A DNA stretch of 64,000 nt from contig CAWHHJ010000025.1 in assembly GCA_963829085.1 (NCBI GenBank), forward strand, positions 1 to 64,000, given 5' to 3'. Source of the stretch: PALSA-1004 sp963829085. Lineage in GTDB: Bacteria; Pseudomonadota; Gammaproteobacteria; Burkholderiales; SG8-41. Both the position numbers and the translations under genes were made by a program. Shown here piece by piece: positions 20,334-29,903 of this stretch (position 1 is its first letter; each line of letters opens with the position of its first letter). A model generated the notes under the pieces. It was not told the DNA's origin. It searched no databases and worked only from the letters and a program-made list of their open reading frames with translations.

Positions 20334-22055
20334 TTATTGGTCGGTGTTGGCCGTGTCCCACTTTGCTTTCAGCAATGCGCCAAGATTTGTAGTGCCTGCA
20401 TTCGCCGGCTTTTCAGACGCGATTTTTTGCATGACCGCCGATTCGTCCGCCATGTCGCGCGCCTTGATAGACAGATTGATCGTACGATTCTTGCGATCGA
20501 TGTTGATGATCATCGCAGTAACCGGATCTCCTTCTTTCAAATGCGTGCGAATGTCTTCGACGCGGTCGCGAGCCACTTCGGAGGCGCGCAGATAACCTTC
20601 GACGTCGCCCTCGAGCGCAATGATGGCGCCCTTGGCATCGATCGATTTAACCGTGCCTTTTACTATGCTGTTCTTGTCATTCGCGGACACATACCCGGTG
20701 AAAGGATCGCCATCCAGCTGTTTGATGCCAAGCGAGATACGTTCGCGCTCAACATCAATCGACAGCACCATCGCTTCGGTTTCATCGCCCTTCTTGTACT
20801 TGCGCACGGCCTCTTCGCCGGGCACGCTCCACGACAGGTCGGAAAGATGCACAAGTCCGTCGATATTGCCGGGTAGCCCGATGAAGACGCCGAAGTCGGT
20901 GATGGACTTGATCTGTCCTTTCACCTTGTCGCCTTTCTTGTAGTTCATCGAGAACTCTTCCCACGGATTGGGCATGCACTGTTTCATGCCGAGCGAAATC
21001 CGGCGGCGATCTTCATCGATCTCTAAGACCATCACTTCGACTTCATCGCCCAACTGCACGACACGCGATGGATGAACATTCTTGTTGGTCCAGTCCATTT
21101 CTGAAACGTGCACCAATCCTTCAATGCCCTGCTCGATTTCAACGAACGCACCGTAGTCGGTGAGGTTGCTGACTTTGCCGAAAAGCCGCGTCCCTTGCGG
21201 GTAACGGCGCGACAGGCCCACCCAGGGGTCTTCGCCGAGCTGCTTCATACCGAGCGACACCCGATTTTTCTCCTGGTCGAACTTGAGTACTTTAGCCTCG
21301 ACCTCGTCGCCCACAGCCAGCACTTCGGACGGGTGTTTGACGCGACGCCATGCGAGATCTGTGATGTGCAGCAAACCGTCGATGCCGCCCAAATCAACAA
21401 AAGCGCCGTAGTCAGTGATGTTCTTGACGATACCCTTGACCACCGCGCCCTCGGTAAGGCTCGACAGCAGTGCCTGACGCTCGGCGCCCTGCGACGCTTC
21501 CAATACAGCGCGACGGGATACAACGACGTTATTGCGCTTGCGGTCGAGCTTGATGACTTTGAATTCCATCACCTTGTTTTCGTACGGTGATGTGTCTTTA
21601 ACCGGGCGAATGTCCACCAGCGAGCCAGGCAGGAACGCGCGGATGCCGTTCACCATGACCGTCAGGCCGCCCTTTACCTTGCCGTTGATGAGACCTTCGA
21701 CGACAGTGCCTTTTTCGAGCGCCTGCTCGAGATCCATCCATGCGGCAAGACGTTTCGCTTTGTCGCGCGACAGACGCGTTTCGCCGAAACCGTCTTCAAG
21801 CGCGTCGATCGCGACCTGCACAAAGTCGCCGGGCTTGACTTCAATTTCACCGCGATCGCTCCGGAATTCTTCCGTAGGGATGTAACTTTCCGATTTCAAA
21901 CCGGCATTTACTACGACGTGATTGGCGTCAACGCGGATGACTTCAGCGGTGATTACTTCGCCAACACGCATTTCTTTGCGCGCAAGACTCTCTTCGAACA
22001 GCGCGGCAAATGATTCGGGTGGGGCTGCTTTCGAAACAGTATTCGCTATTTGCAT
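20334..22055 (-). CDS. rpsA: 30S ribosomal protein S1
   Basis: 573 aa with six S1 repeats, each with a variant of the GAFVDLGG or GVFIGLPG turn and the LVHVSEMDW or LLHITDLAW ending. I chose the ATG at 22055 (AGG upstream) rather than 22076, which lacks a site. S1 delivers mRNA to the 30S subunit. It is followed closely by ihfB and preceded by cmk. Confidence 0.95.
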   Translation of the reverse strand: MQIANTVSKAAPPESFAALFEESLARKEMRVGEVITAEVIRVDANHVVVNAGLKSESYIPTEEFRSDRGEIEVKPGDFVQVAIDALEDGFGETRLSRDKAKRLAAWMDLEQALEKGTVVEGLINGKVKGGLTVMVNGIRAFLPGSLVDIRPVKDTSPYENKVMEFKVIKLDRKRNNVVVSRRAVLEASQGAERQALLSSLTEGAVVKGIVKNITDYGAFVDLGGIDGLLHITDLAWRRVKHPSEVLAVGDEVEAKVLKFDQEKNRVSLGMKQLGEDPWVGLSRRYPQGTRLFGKVSNLTDYGAFVEIEQGIEGLVHVSEMDWTNKNVHPSRVVQLGDEVEVMVLEIDEDRRRISLGMKQCMPNPWEEFSMNYKKGDKVKGQIKSITDFGVFIGLPGNIDGLVHLSDLSWSVPGEEAVRKYKKGDETEAMVLSIDVERERISLGIKQLDGDPFTGYVSANDKNSIVKGTVKSIDAKGAIIALEGDVEGYLRASEVARDRVEDIRTHLKEGDPVTAMIINIDRKNRTINLSIKARDMADESAVMQKIASEKPANAGTTNLGALLKAKWDTANTDQ

Positions 22056-22146
22056 TGGAAACCTGGAAAAACCCATTCAGTTCAATGGGGCTGATTAATA
22101 AAAAGCCACGAGCCTGGCAGCCCATGACAGCCGTGCTGCTACCGTC

Positions 22147-22839
22147 TTAACATCTTGTGCTTATCTGCCGGTACCGAGCCACTATTTCCTGCACCGCTTG
22201 ATCGATCGAAAGAGCGGTCGTATCAAGCAAAATGGCATCGTTGCTCTTCTGCAGAGGCGCCACCGGGCGCTCGGTGTCGCGCTTATCGCGTGCCCGAATT
22301 TCCTGCAAAAGGGCGGCCATGTTAGCACTCATTCCTTTTCCTATCAACTGTTTATAGCGCCGTAAAGCGCGTTCAGCGGCGTCCGCGGTGAGATACATTT
22401 TCAGCACCGCGTCGGGGAATATGACGGTGCCCATATCCCGGCCTTCAGCGACCAGGCCGGGACTGCTACGGAAAGCACGCTGCCGCTCGACCAGCGCGCG
22501 CCGTAGCTCGGGCAGCGCGCCGACCTCTGAGGCGGCCTTGCTCGCGGCCTCTGAGCGGATGTCGTCACTCACCACCTGTTGGTCAAGATACACATGCTCT
22601 CCCGAGAAATGGAAATCCAGCGACCGGGCGAGCGCTGCTACGGCTCCTTCGTCAGCCGTATCGAGCCCCGCGCGCAATGCGGCCAACCCGACGAGCCGAT
22701 ATAAGGCACCGCTATCCAGATAGTGGAAGCCAAGACGCCGGGCGACCGCTTGTGCGACGGCCCCTTTTCCAGACGCCGATGGTCCATCGATGGCAATCAC
22801 AGGCGGTAAGGACTCGTAAGACGCCAAGCTTGCCGCCAT
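22147..22839 (-). CDS. cmk: Cytidylate kinase
   Basis: 230 aa. The P-loop is DGPSASGKGAVAQAVA; the CMP-binding insert has YLDSGALYRLVG; VAEGRDMGTVIFPDA and the lid RDKRDTERPVAPL follow. It makes CDP and dCDP. I prefer the ATG at 22839, 7 bases past the aroA stop, to the longer frame that starts inside aroA. Confidence 0.95.
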   Translation of the reverse strand: MAASLASYESLPPVIAIDGPSASGKGAVAQAVARRLGFHYLDSGALYRLVGLAALRAGLDTADEGAVAALARSLDFHFSGEHVYLDQQVVSDDIRSEAASKAASEVGALPELRRALVERQRAFRSSPGLVAEGRDMGTVIFPDAVLKMYLTADAAERALRRYKQLIGKGMSANMAALLQEIRARDKRDTERPVAPLQKSNDAILLDTTALSIDQAVQEIVARYRQISTRC

Positions 22840-22846
22840 GCCAGCT

Positions 22847-24154
22847 TTACGTGCTGCGTTCGGTAATTGCGACGCCGGCGGAACGGGCAAGCGTCACGAA
22901 GCCCGGAAATGAAGTCGCGACGTTGGCACAGTCGTCGATCGTGATCCGCGCAGCGGCACGCAGCCCGGCCATCGCGAATGACATCGCAATGCGATGGTCC
23001 GCATGACTTGCGACGTTGCCGCCGCCATATGTGCCGCCGATTACCCGCATGCCATCAGCAGTCGGTTGCGCTTGAATGCCGAGCGCAGTCATGCCATCGG
23101 CCATGACCTGGATGCGATCCGACTCCTTGACCCGCAGTTCTTCGGCGTCGCGTAATACGGTTACACCCGCTGCATTCGCGGCAGCGATAAACAGTACGGG
23201 GAATTCGTCGATGGCCAAGGGGACAAGTTCAATCGGAATATCGATGCCAGTCAACGGGGCATGCCGCACACGGATGTCAGCGACCGGCTCGCCGCCTGCG
23301 AGGCGCTCGTTGAGCAGTTCGATGTTCGCTCCCATCAGGCGAAGAATGTCGATCACTCCGGTCCGCGTTGGATTAACGCCGACATGCTCGAGTGTGAGGT
23401 CCGATCCGGGCGCGATGCTAGCGCCCACTAGAAAGAACGCCGCAGACGAGATATCGGCCGGCACTTCGATATCAGTAGCGGTCAAGCGTCCACCGCCAAC
23501 AACGCATGCAGTGCTGCCATTACGCACTACCGGGTAGCCAAATGCAGTCAACATTCGCTCGGTGTGATCGCGGGTGGGCGCGGGCTCCGTGACGCACGTA
23601 CGGCCACGCGCATAAAGACCAGCCAGCAACAAGCTCGACTTGACCTGTGCACTGGCAATCGGCAGTTGATAGTCGATGCCGTGCAAGTTTTCATTGCCAG
23701 CGATTTTGAGCGGCGGCCGACCGCCGTCAGCAGTCGTAATGCGCGCTCCCATCATGCCGAGCGGCCCGGCGACCCGCTTCATCGGCCGCCTGCGCAGTGT
23801 TTCATCGCCGGTGAGCTCGCAGTTAAACCGTTGTCCTGCGAGCAGCCCGCACAGCAGTCGCATAGACGTTCCGGAATTGCCGCAGTCGAGTATTCTGTTC
23901 GGCGCATTGAGCCCCCGTATTCCGACGCCGTGCACAGTAACGCCCCCGCGCTCGGGACCTTCGACGTTTACGCCGAGTGCGCGGAACACATTCATCGTAG
24001 ATATCGCGTCCTCGCCTTCGAGGAAACCGGTGATACGAGTTACGCCATCGGCAATTGCACCGAGCATGATGCTCCGATGCGATATCGACTTGTCGCCGGG
24101 CACGCGAATACGGCCTTTCAGTGCGCCCCCCGGCGTGACCTCGTAGTTCGTCAT
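22847..24154 (-). CDS. aroA: 3-phosphoshikimate 1-carboxyvinyltransferase (EPSP synthase)
   Basis: 435 aa. The PEP/S3P-binding text is PGDKSISHRSIMLG, with GNSGTSMRLLCGLLAG, the RPMKR motif, and the C-terminal RVKESDRIQVMADGM. The order of residues around the glyphosate site (GNSGTSMR) is of the GN-GT type. Start taken at MTNYEVTPGG; an upstream TTG at 24196 is also possible. Confidence 0.94.
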   Translation of the reverse strand: MTNYEVTPGGALKGRIRVPGDKSISHRSIMLGAIADGVTRITGFLEGEDAISTMNVFRALGVNVEGPERGGVTVHGVGIRGLNAPNRILDCGNSGTSMRLLCGLLAGQRFNCELTGDETLRRRPMKRVAGPLGMMGARITTADGGRPPLKIAGNENLHGIDYQLPIASAQVKSSLLLAGLYARGRTCVTEPAPTRDHTERMLTAFGYPVVRNGSTACVVGGGRLTATDIEVPADISSAAFFLVGASIAPGSDLTLEHVGVNPTRTGVIDILRLMGANIELLNERLAGGEPVADIRVRHAPLTGIDIPIELVPLAIDEFPVLFIAAANAAGVTVLRDAEELRVKESDRIQVMADGMTALGIQAQPTADGMRVIGGTYGGGNVASHADHRIAMSFAMAGLRAAARITIDDCANVATSFPGFVTLARSAGVAITERST

Positions 24155-24212
24155 CTCAGTTGAGGCCGGCAAACGGGAATGAGCTGCGGTAGACAAGGAA
24201 ATACGATCGCAG

Positions 24213-25142
24213 TCACTCGGCGCTGGCGGACTTCGCCTTTAGCAACCATTTGGCCCGCGCAGCGCGAGCGGCGGCGAACTTCGCCAGTAAGCCGTCGCCG
24301 TCGCTCGCCTCAAGCATCCCGCGCAATGCTTCCAGGTCTGCGAGATAACCATCCAGTCCGGAAAGAATCGCATCGCGATTCGCGAGGCAAATATCCCGCC
24401 ACATCTCGGGCGAGCTGCCGGCGATGCGCGTGAGATCGCGGAAACCTCCGCCGGTCTGCTGAAACAAGTGTGCAGCATCGTCATAGCCGGCGATATTGCC
24501 AACGGCGGCGAAAGATATCAGATGCGGTAGATGACTCACCAGTGCGTAAACGCGATCATGATCTGCAGCCTTCATACGTGTGACGCGCATACCGACGCGC
24601 TTCCAGACCGCTGAAACGAGTCGCAACGCGTCAGCGTCTGTTTCTGGTTCCGGTGTCAAAACGAGGTTGTGGTCCGCAAAAAGGCCTGGAAACGCTGCAT
24701 GCGCCCCGCTCTTTTCGGTGCCGGCGATCGGGTGGGCAGGCACAAACCGACGGAATCGCGCGCCGAGCTGACGCCGCGCATGGTCGATGACCTCTCGCTT
24801 GGTACTGCCCGCGTCCGTGACAATGGTATGTTCGGCCAGATGCGGCGCGATCTGTGCCAGCACAGCAGCCGTTTGTCCCAGCGGCACCGCAAGCAGGACA
24901 AGATCAGCATCTTTAACTGCCAGTGCCGGATCGGTGGCAATCTCATCGATGATTCCAAGCCTGCGCGCAGCGAGAAGATTCTTCCGCGACCGGCCAACGC
25001 CAACAACAGTGCCGACAGCCTTGTGTTTTTTCAACGCGAGTGCAAGTGAGCCGCCGATCAGGCCTACACCAAATACCACGAGTTTGCCGACGAGCCTCTT
25101 ACTCTTCATTCTCGCAGCTCGAGCATGTTTTGTGCTCTTCAT
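24213..25142 (-). CDS. tyrA: Prephenate dehydrogenase
   Basis: 309 aa. NAD-binding motif VFGVGLIGGSLALALKK; DAGSTKREVIDHA; substrate text HPIAGTEKSGAHAA. It makes 4-hydroxyphenylpyruvate for tyrosine. The start overlaps the hisC stop as ATGA (25142); an inner ATG at 25109 (MKSKRLVGK) is an alternative. It is read as one long ORF with hisC only because of the frame break in hisC. Confidence 0.92.
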   Translation of the reverse strand: MKSTKHARAARMKSKRLVGKLVVFGVGLIGGSLALALKKHKAVGTVVGVGRSRKNLLAARRLGIIDEIATDPALAVKDADLVLLAVPLGQTAAVLAQIAPHLAEHTIVTDAGSTKREVIDHARRQLGARFRRFVPAHPIAGTEKSGAHAAFPGLFADHNLVLTPEPETDADALRLVSAVWKRVGMRVTRMKAADHDRVYALVSHLPHLISFAAVGNIAGYDDAAHLFQQTGGGFRDLTRIAGSSPEMWRDICLANRDAILSGLDGYLADLEALRGMLEASDGDGLLAKFAAARAARAKWLLKAKSASAE

Positions 25143-26270
25143 GGCATGAGCGATTCTTCGAGCGCTTCCAGAAAGCGTTTGTTTTCCGAAGCGAGTCCGA
25201 TGCTCACGCGCAGATAATCCGGCATGCCATAAGCGGCAATCGGTCGAACGATCACACCGCGTGTGAGTAGTTGCTGGTATATGCGTCGCTGTCTCGCGAA
25301 CACGGAAGCTCACGAAGTTTCCAAATGACGGTATGTAAGACAGCGCCAGACGTTTCAACCCTTCGGTAATCTGGCGCATGCCTTGCTCATTCAGTTCGAA
25401 ACCCCGCCGCACGAAATCAAGATCGTTCAGCGCGGCTGCAGCGGCAGCGAGAGATATACTGTTTACATTGAACGGTTGGCGCACCCGGTTCATCAGATCG
25501 GCGACTCCAGCCTGAGCAAACGCATAGCCGACGCGCAAGCCGGCCAGACCATATGCCTTGGAAAATGTTCGCGTCACGATCAGGTTCGGAAACTCATCGA
25601 GCCATGCAATGCTGTCCGCTTTCAGTTTCGCTGGAAGATATTCGTTGTATGCCTCGTCGAGCACAACGACGATGTGCGGCGGCAGCTTGCGCAGGAAGTG
25701 ATGAAGCTGGTCGGCCGGAATCAGCGTACCCGTCGGGTTGTTAGGATTCGCGAGAAACACCAGACAAGTACGCTCTGTCACCGAGCGCAACATGGCATCG
25801 AGATCGTGAGCGAAATCCTGGGCGGGAACCTCAATGCCAACCGCACCCATGGCCTGCGTCGCAAGCGGATATACGGCGAATGCATGCTGCGAGTAGATGG
25901 CCTCGAGGCCGGGTGTGAGAAAGGTCCGCGCGGCGAGCTCGAGGACGTCGTTCGAACCGTTGCCGAGTACGATCTGATCCATGCGAACGCCAAAACGCCG
26001 CACCAGCGCTTCCTTCAACTCGAAGCCGTTGCCGTCCGGATAACGGGCGATATCGGCGAGCGATGCTTGCATCGCCTTCATCGCAAGCGGACTAACACCA
26101 AGCGGATTCTCGTTTGAAGCAAGCTTGATTATCTTGTCCGCATCGAGGCCGAACTCCCTTGCGAGTTCCGATATCGGTTTGCCCGGCTGATACGGAGCGA
26201 TCCCACGAATATATCGAGGCGCCAGATCGCAGATATCACGCGTGTGTTCTTTATTAAGAGCCGATGACAT
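25139..26270 (-). CDS. hisC: Histidinol-phosphate aminotransferase, one frame break
   Basis: About 377 aa, PLP fold type I. Family marks: KLASNENPLGVSPLA, the substrate loop FLANPNNPTG, DEAYNEY and the PLP lysine in TFSKAYGLAGLRVGYA. The frame breaks near 25303, after GNFVSF. Deleting one base gives RIYQQLLTRGVIVRPIAAYG, LRVSIGLASEN and a proper TGA at 25139; the span is 3n+1. In this cluster it may serve tyrosine/phenylalanine transamination as well as histidine synthesis. Confidence 0.9.
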
Positions 26271-26350
26271 GAGGGTCGTGTGTGGTTTTAGCAGTGAAGA
26301 TCCGGTAACTGAGCTCTAGCCGTTGTTGTGCGTTCGCAGAACGCCGCAGT

Positions 26351-27415
26351 TCACGTCACGCCCGCGGGGTACGAGCCGAGGTTTTTAAGGAAGGCGGCTT
26401 TAGCGCCGATCTCTTTAAGCGCCTGTGCAACATTCTTATCGCGCTGGTGCCCCTCTATATCGAGATAGAAGAGATACTCCCAGCGACCGGTGCGAGCGGG
26501 TCGTGACTCCAGCCGCGTCATGCTGACCCCATGCCGGGCAAGCGGCGTGAGCAGTGCGTGCACGGCGCCCGGCAGATTGCGGGTCGACATCACGAGCGAC
26601 GTCTTGTCGTTACCTGATGGACTTGTGTCCTGAGCACCGATAACCACGAAGCGGGTTGTGTTTTGCGGCTGGTCTTCGATATTGCTGGCAACGATCTTCA
26701 ATCCATACACGGCAGCTGCCGTTTTGCTCGCAATCGCCGCCGCCCGTGCATCTTTCGCTGCCATACTGGCTGCCTCTGCATTGCTGACGACAGGTGAGCG
26801 CTTCACACGGGCAAAGCGCTGATTGAGCCATTCATGACATTGGGCAAGGCTCTGACTATGAGAATATATCCTGCGCACATTCGACGCTTTGCCACTCTTG
26901 TTCATCAAACACTGGTGAACGGGCAATAGTACCTCCCCACACAAGCGCAGCGGCGATGCAAGCAACAAGTCATGGGTACGGCTGATGCTGCCTTCGGTCG
27001 AGTTTTCGATTGGCACGACGCCATATTGGGCGCGGCCCGCCTCGACTTGTCTGAAGACGTCATCTATCGAAGCACACGACTCGAGAAGCGCCTGCCCTCC
27101 GAATTGCTTGATCACCGCTTCTTCACTAAATGTTCCCTGCGGCCCTAGATAAGCAACGGTGATAGCATCTTCGAGCGCACGGCAGGCCGACATGATTTCT
27201 GTATAGAGCCGCGTCAGTGATGTAGCGGACAGCGGCCCGGCATTGCGGGCACTCACACGGCGCAGAACCTGCGCTTCGCGTTCGGGCCGGTATTTGATGT
27301 CCGTCTTGGCGTGTCCAATCGCCTGCGCCAGCGAAGCGCGCTCGTTCAGCAAATCGACGATGCGATCGTCAAGCGCATCGATGCTGGCGCGGATTTTTTT
27401 GAGCGGGTCCGTCAC
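26351..27415 (-). CDS. pheA: Bifunctional chorismate mutase / prephenate dehydratase (P-protein)
   Basis: 354 aa. The AroQ chorismate mutase domain (1-90) starts IRASIDALDDRIVDLLNERA. The dehydratase domain has YLGPQGTFSEEAV, ENSTEGSISRTHDLL and NTTRFVVIG. A C-terminal ACT domain has the Phe-binding ESRPARTGRWEYLFYLD. It commits chorismate to phenylalanine and is feedback-inhibited by it in homologues. Confidence 0.95.
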   Translation of the reverse strand: MTDPLKKIRASIDALDDRIVDLLNERASLAQAIGHAKTDIKYRPEREAQVLRRVSARNAGPLSATSLTRLYTEIMSACRALEDAITVAYLGPQGTFSEEAVIKQFGGQALLESCASIDDVFRQVEAGRAQYGVVPIENSTEGSISRTHDLLLASPLRLCGEVLLPVHQCLMNKSGKASNVRRIYSHSQSLAQCHEWLNQRFARVKRSPVVSNAEAASMAAKDARAAAIASKTAAAVYGLKIVASNIEDQPQNTTRFVVIGAQDTSPSGNDKTSLVMSTRNLPGAVHALLTPLARHGVSMTRLESRPARTGRWEYLFYLDIEGHQRDKNVAQALKEIGAKAAFLKNLGSYPAGVT

Positions 27416-27546
27416 GAATCACCCCTGAGCACGACTTTATTATTCAGTGCAAGCTTCCGGCACACGGTGAGCAGCGGCAGCATGCGACGCCATGTTAAAG
27501 CAAGTGGGCCGGCGCGGACACACGAGCCGCCCGCGAGGCGTGCTCC

Positions 27547-28728
27547 CTAATGCAATGGCAGATACCGCACGGCAAGCACGCCTTTGATTGAACCAATCTT
27601 GTCTATGACTTCGGCCGGCACCGCACTATCGACATCTACGAGCGTGTATGCCATGTCGCCGCTGGATTTGTTCAGCATATTGTGAATGTTGAGCCCCGCG
27701 TCCGCCATCGCGGTGGAAATCTGTCCCAGCATGTTAGGAACGTTTGCATTCGCGATGCCGACCCGGAACTGCGATTCGCGCGTCATGACGACGTCGGGGA
27801 AATTAACCGCATTGCGAATGTTGCCATGCTCGAGGTAGTCGCGCAGTTCGTCGACAACCATAATCGCGCAGTTGTCTTCGGCTTCGCGGGTTGAGGCGCC
27901 CAGGTGCGGTAAGGCGATGATGCCGGGTTTACCGATCAGCGCCTGCGCTGGAAAATCGCAAACGTCGTACTTGAGTTTCTTTGCCGCGAGTGCTGCCAGC
28001 ACGGCTGAATTGTCTACGATGCCGTCGCGCGAGAAATTCAAGAGGATGCCGTTGCCCGCCATAAGCGCTAGACGTTCGGCGTTGATCAGATTTTTCGTCG
28101 CTGCCACGTACGGCACGTGCAGCGTCACAAAGTCGGCCGACTTGAGGACCTCTTCAACCGAATTGGCTTTTCTGACTTGCGACGGCAGGCTCCATGCGGC
28201 ATCTACGGTGATGTGCGGATCGAACCCCAGAACGTTCATCCCGAGTTTAATCGCGGCATCCGCTACCAGACTGCCGATTTTGCCGAGCCCGATAACGCCG
28301 AGCGTTTGATCGGGAAGCTCGACACCAGCGAAATTCTTTTTGCCTGCCTCGACCGTCGTATTAATCGTTTCATCGTCGCCGGCCAGCTCATCGACAAATC
28401 GTGTGGCGGCGAGCAGATTGCGGGCTGCAATGAGCATGCCGGCGATGACCAATTCCTTTACTGCGTTCGCATTCGCACCGGGCGCGTTGAATACCGGCAC
28501 ACCCCGCGCGCTCATCTTTTTCACCGGAATATTGTTGGTGCCCGCGCCAGCGCGGCCGATCGCGCGGACGCGCGCCGGGATGTCGAGCGCGTGCATGTCG
28601 TGCGAACGCACGAGTATTGCGTCGGGATCTTCACTTTTCGGGCCCGCGTCGTAACGATCAGCTGGTAACCGCTTGAGGCCGACCTGCGCGATGTTATTGA
28701 GCGTGAGGATGCGGTAGCGATCAGCCAT
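27547..28728 (-). CDS. serA: D-3-phosphoglycerate dehydrogenase with C-terminal ACT domain
   Basis: 393 aa D-2-hydroxyacid dehydrogenase. The NAD motif is GVIGLGKIGSLVADAA; RAGAGTNNIPV and LNFSRDGIVDNSAVLAAL follow; the catalytic His is in PHLGASTREAEDNCA; the ACT domain ends LAVRYLPLH. It catalyses the first step of serine synthesis. The ATG at 28728 overlaps the serC stop by 8 bases, so the two consecutive serine enzymes are probably cotranslated. Confidence 0.93.
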   Translation of the reverse strand: MADRYRILTLNNIAQVGLKRLPADRYDAGPKSEDPDAILVRSHDMHALDIPARVRAIGRAGAGTNNIPVKKMSARGVPVFNAPGANANAVKELVIAGMLIAARNLLAATRFVDELAGDDETINTTVEAGKKNFAGVELPDQTLGVIGLGKIGSLVADAAIKLGMNVLGFDPHITVDAAWSLPSQVRKANSVEEVLKSADFVTLHVPYVAATKNLINAERLALMAGNGILLNFSRDGIVDNSAVLAALAAKKLKYDVCDFPAQALIGKPGIIALPHLGASTREAEDNCAIMVVDELRDYLEHGNIRNAVNFPDVVMTRESQFRVGIANANVPNMLGQISTAMADAGLNIHNMLNKSSGDMAYTLVDVDSAVPAEVIDKIGSIKGVLAVRYLPLH

Positions 28729-29803
28729 GACGCGTCTGGAACTCCCGCATGAACCCGACCAGCGCCTTGACACCATCGATGGGCATGGCGTTGTATATCG
28801 ATGCACGCATGCCGCCGACGGAGCGATGGCCCTTGAGTTCGACCATGCCGCGCTCTTTTGCCTGCTTCAAAAAGTCGTCGTTGAGACTCTCATTACGCAA
28901 GCGAAATGGAACATTCATCAGTGAGCGGTCGCCTTTTTCGACCGGCGAATAGTAAAACTCCGTCTGATCGAGGAATTCGTACAGCACCTGCGCCTTGGCG
29001 CTATTGAGCTCTGCCATTTTTTTCAGACCGCCAAGCCCCTTGAGCCACTTAAACACCAGGCCGGCAATGTAAACACCATATGTTGGCGGAGTATTCAGCA
29101 TCGAATCCGCTTCAGACTGCGCCTTGTATTCGAGCACACTGGGGGTGATCGGTAGGGCCTGACCAAGCAGGTCATCCCGCACGATGACAATCGTAAGTCC
29201 AGCCGGGCCAATATTCTTCTGTGCACCGGCGTAGATGAGCCCGTATTTCGCGACTTCCACCGGCCGCGACAGGATGTGCGATGACATATCCGCGACCAGC
29301 GGCACATCACCGGTGTCTGGGATCCAGTGAAATTCGACGCCGCCGATCGTCTCGTTGGTACATACGTGCACATAAGCGGCATTGCGATCAAGTTTCCAGG
29401 CAGCTTGCGCTGGCGCGTACGTAAACTTTTTATCTTCCGAACTGGCCGCGATGTTGACGCTGCAATAGCGCTTGGCTTCCTTGATCGCTTTTTTGGACCA
29501 CTCACCGGTGTTTACGTAATCAGCGCTCGATTTTCCGCGCAGAAGATTCATCGGGATCGCGGCAAACTGCAGTGTAGCGCCCCCCTGAAGGAACAGCACT
29601 TTGTAATTGGCCGGAACGCCGAGCAGTTCGCGCAGATCCGCTTCCGCAGCGGCAGCGATCCCTATGAATTCTTTGCCGCGATGACTCATCTCCATTACGG
29701 ACGTACCACAACCATGCCAATCAAGCATTTCCTGACTGGCCTGCTCGAGCACAGGCTCCGGCAATACGGCGGGGCCGGCCGCAAAGTTAAATATTCTCGA
29801 CAT
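28721..29803 (-). CDS. serC: Phosphoserine aminotransferase
   Basis: 360 aa, PLP enzyme. It starts SRIFNFAAGPAVLPEPVL; GTSVMEMSHRGKEF; the PLP lysine is in IYAGAQKNIGPAGLT; the C-terminus has GGMRASIYNAMPIDGVKAL. I used the inner ATG at 29803, since family members begin at this residue. Confidence 0.95.
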   Translation of the reverse strand: MSRIFNFAAGPAVLPEPVLEQASQEMLDWHGCGTSVMEMSHRGKEFIGIAAAAEADLRELLGVPANYKVLFLQGGATLQFAAIPMNLLRGKSSADYVNTGEWSKKAIKEAKRYCSVNIAASSEDKKFTYAPAQAAWKLDRNAAYVHVCTNETIGGVEFHWIPDTGDVPLVADMSSHILSRPVEVAKYGLIYAGAQKNIGPAGLTIVIVRDDLLGQALPITPSVLEYKAQSEADSMLNTPPTYGVYIAGLVFKWLKGLGGLKKMAELNSAKAQVLYEFLDQTEFYYSPVEKGDRSLMNVPFRLRNESLNDDFLKQAKERGMVELKGHRSVGGMRASIYNAMPIDGVKALVGFMREFQTRHG

Positions 29804-29903
29804 AATTTTCCGGTTTGAAAGGGAACTAAGGGCGTTCACGACGCAGAGCCCGACATGGCGCGACTCGACTTACCTACGCTTCGGCGCAGACTGCGCTTGG
29901 CTG

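Noticed and set aside
3900..25310. Programmed +1 frameshifting in several genes
   Set aside because: The break sites share no slippery sequence or stop-codon context, and they hit unrelated genes whose homologues do not use frameshifting.
24213..26270. A single ORF that looks like a HisC-TyrA fusion protein
   Set aside because: The fusion arises from a +1 break in hisC near 25303. With one base removed hisC ends at its own TGA (25139) and tyrA starts in an ATGA overlap.
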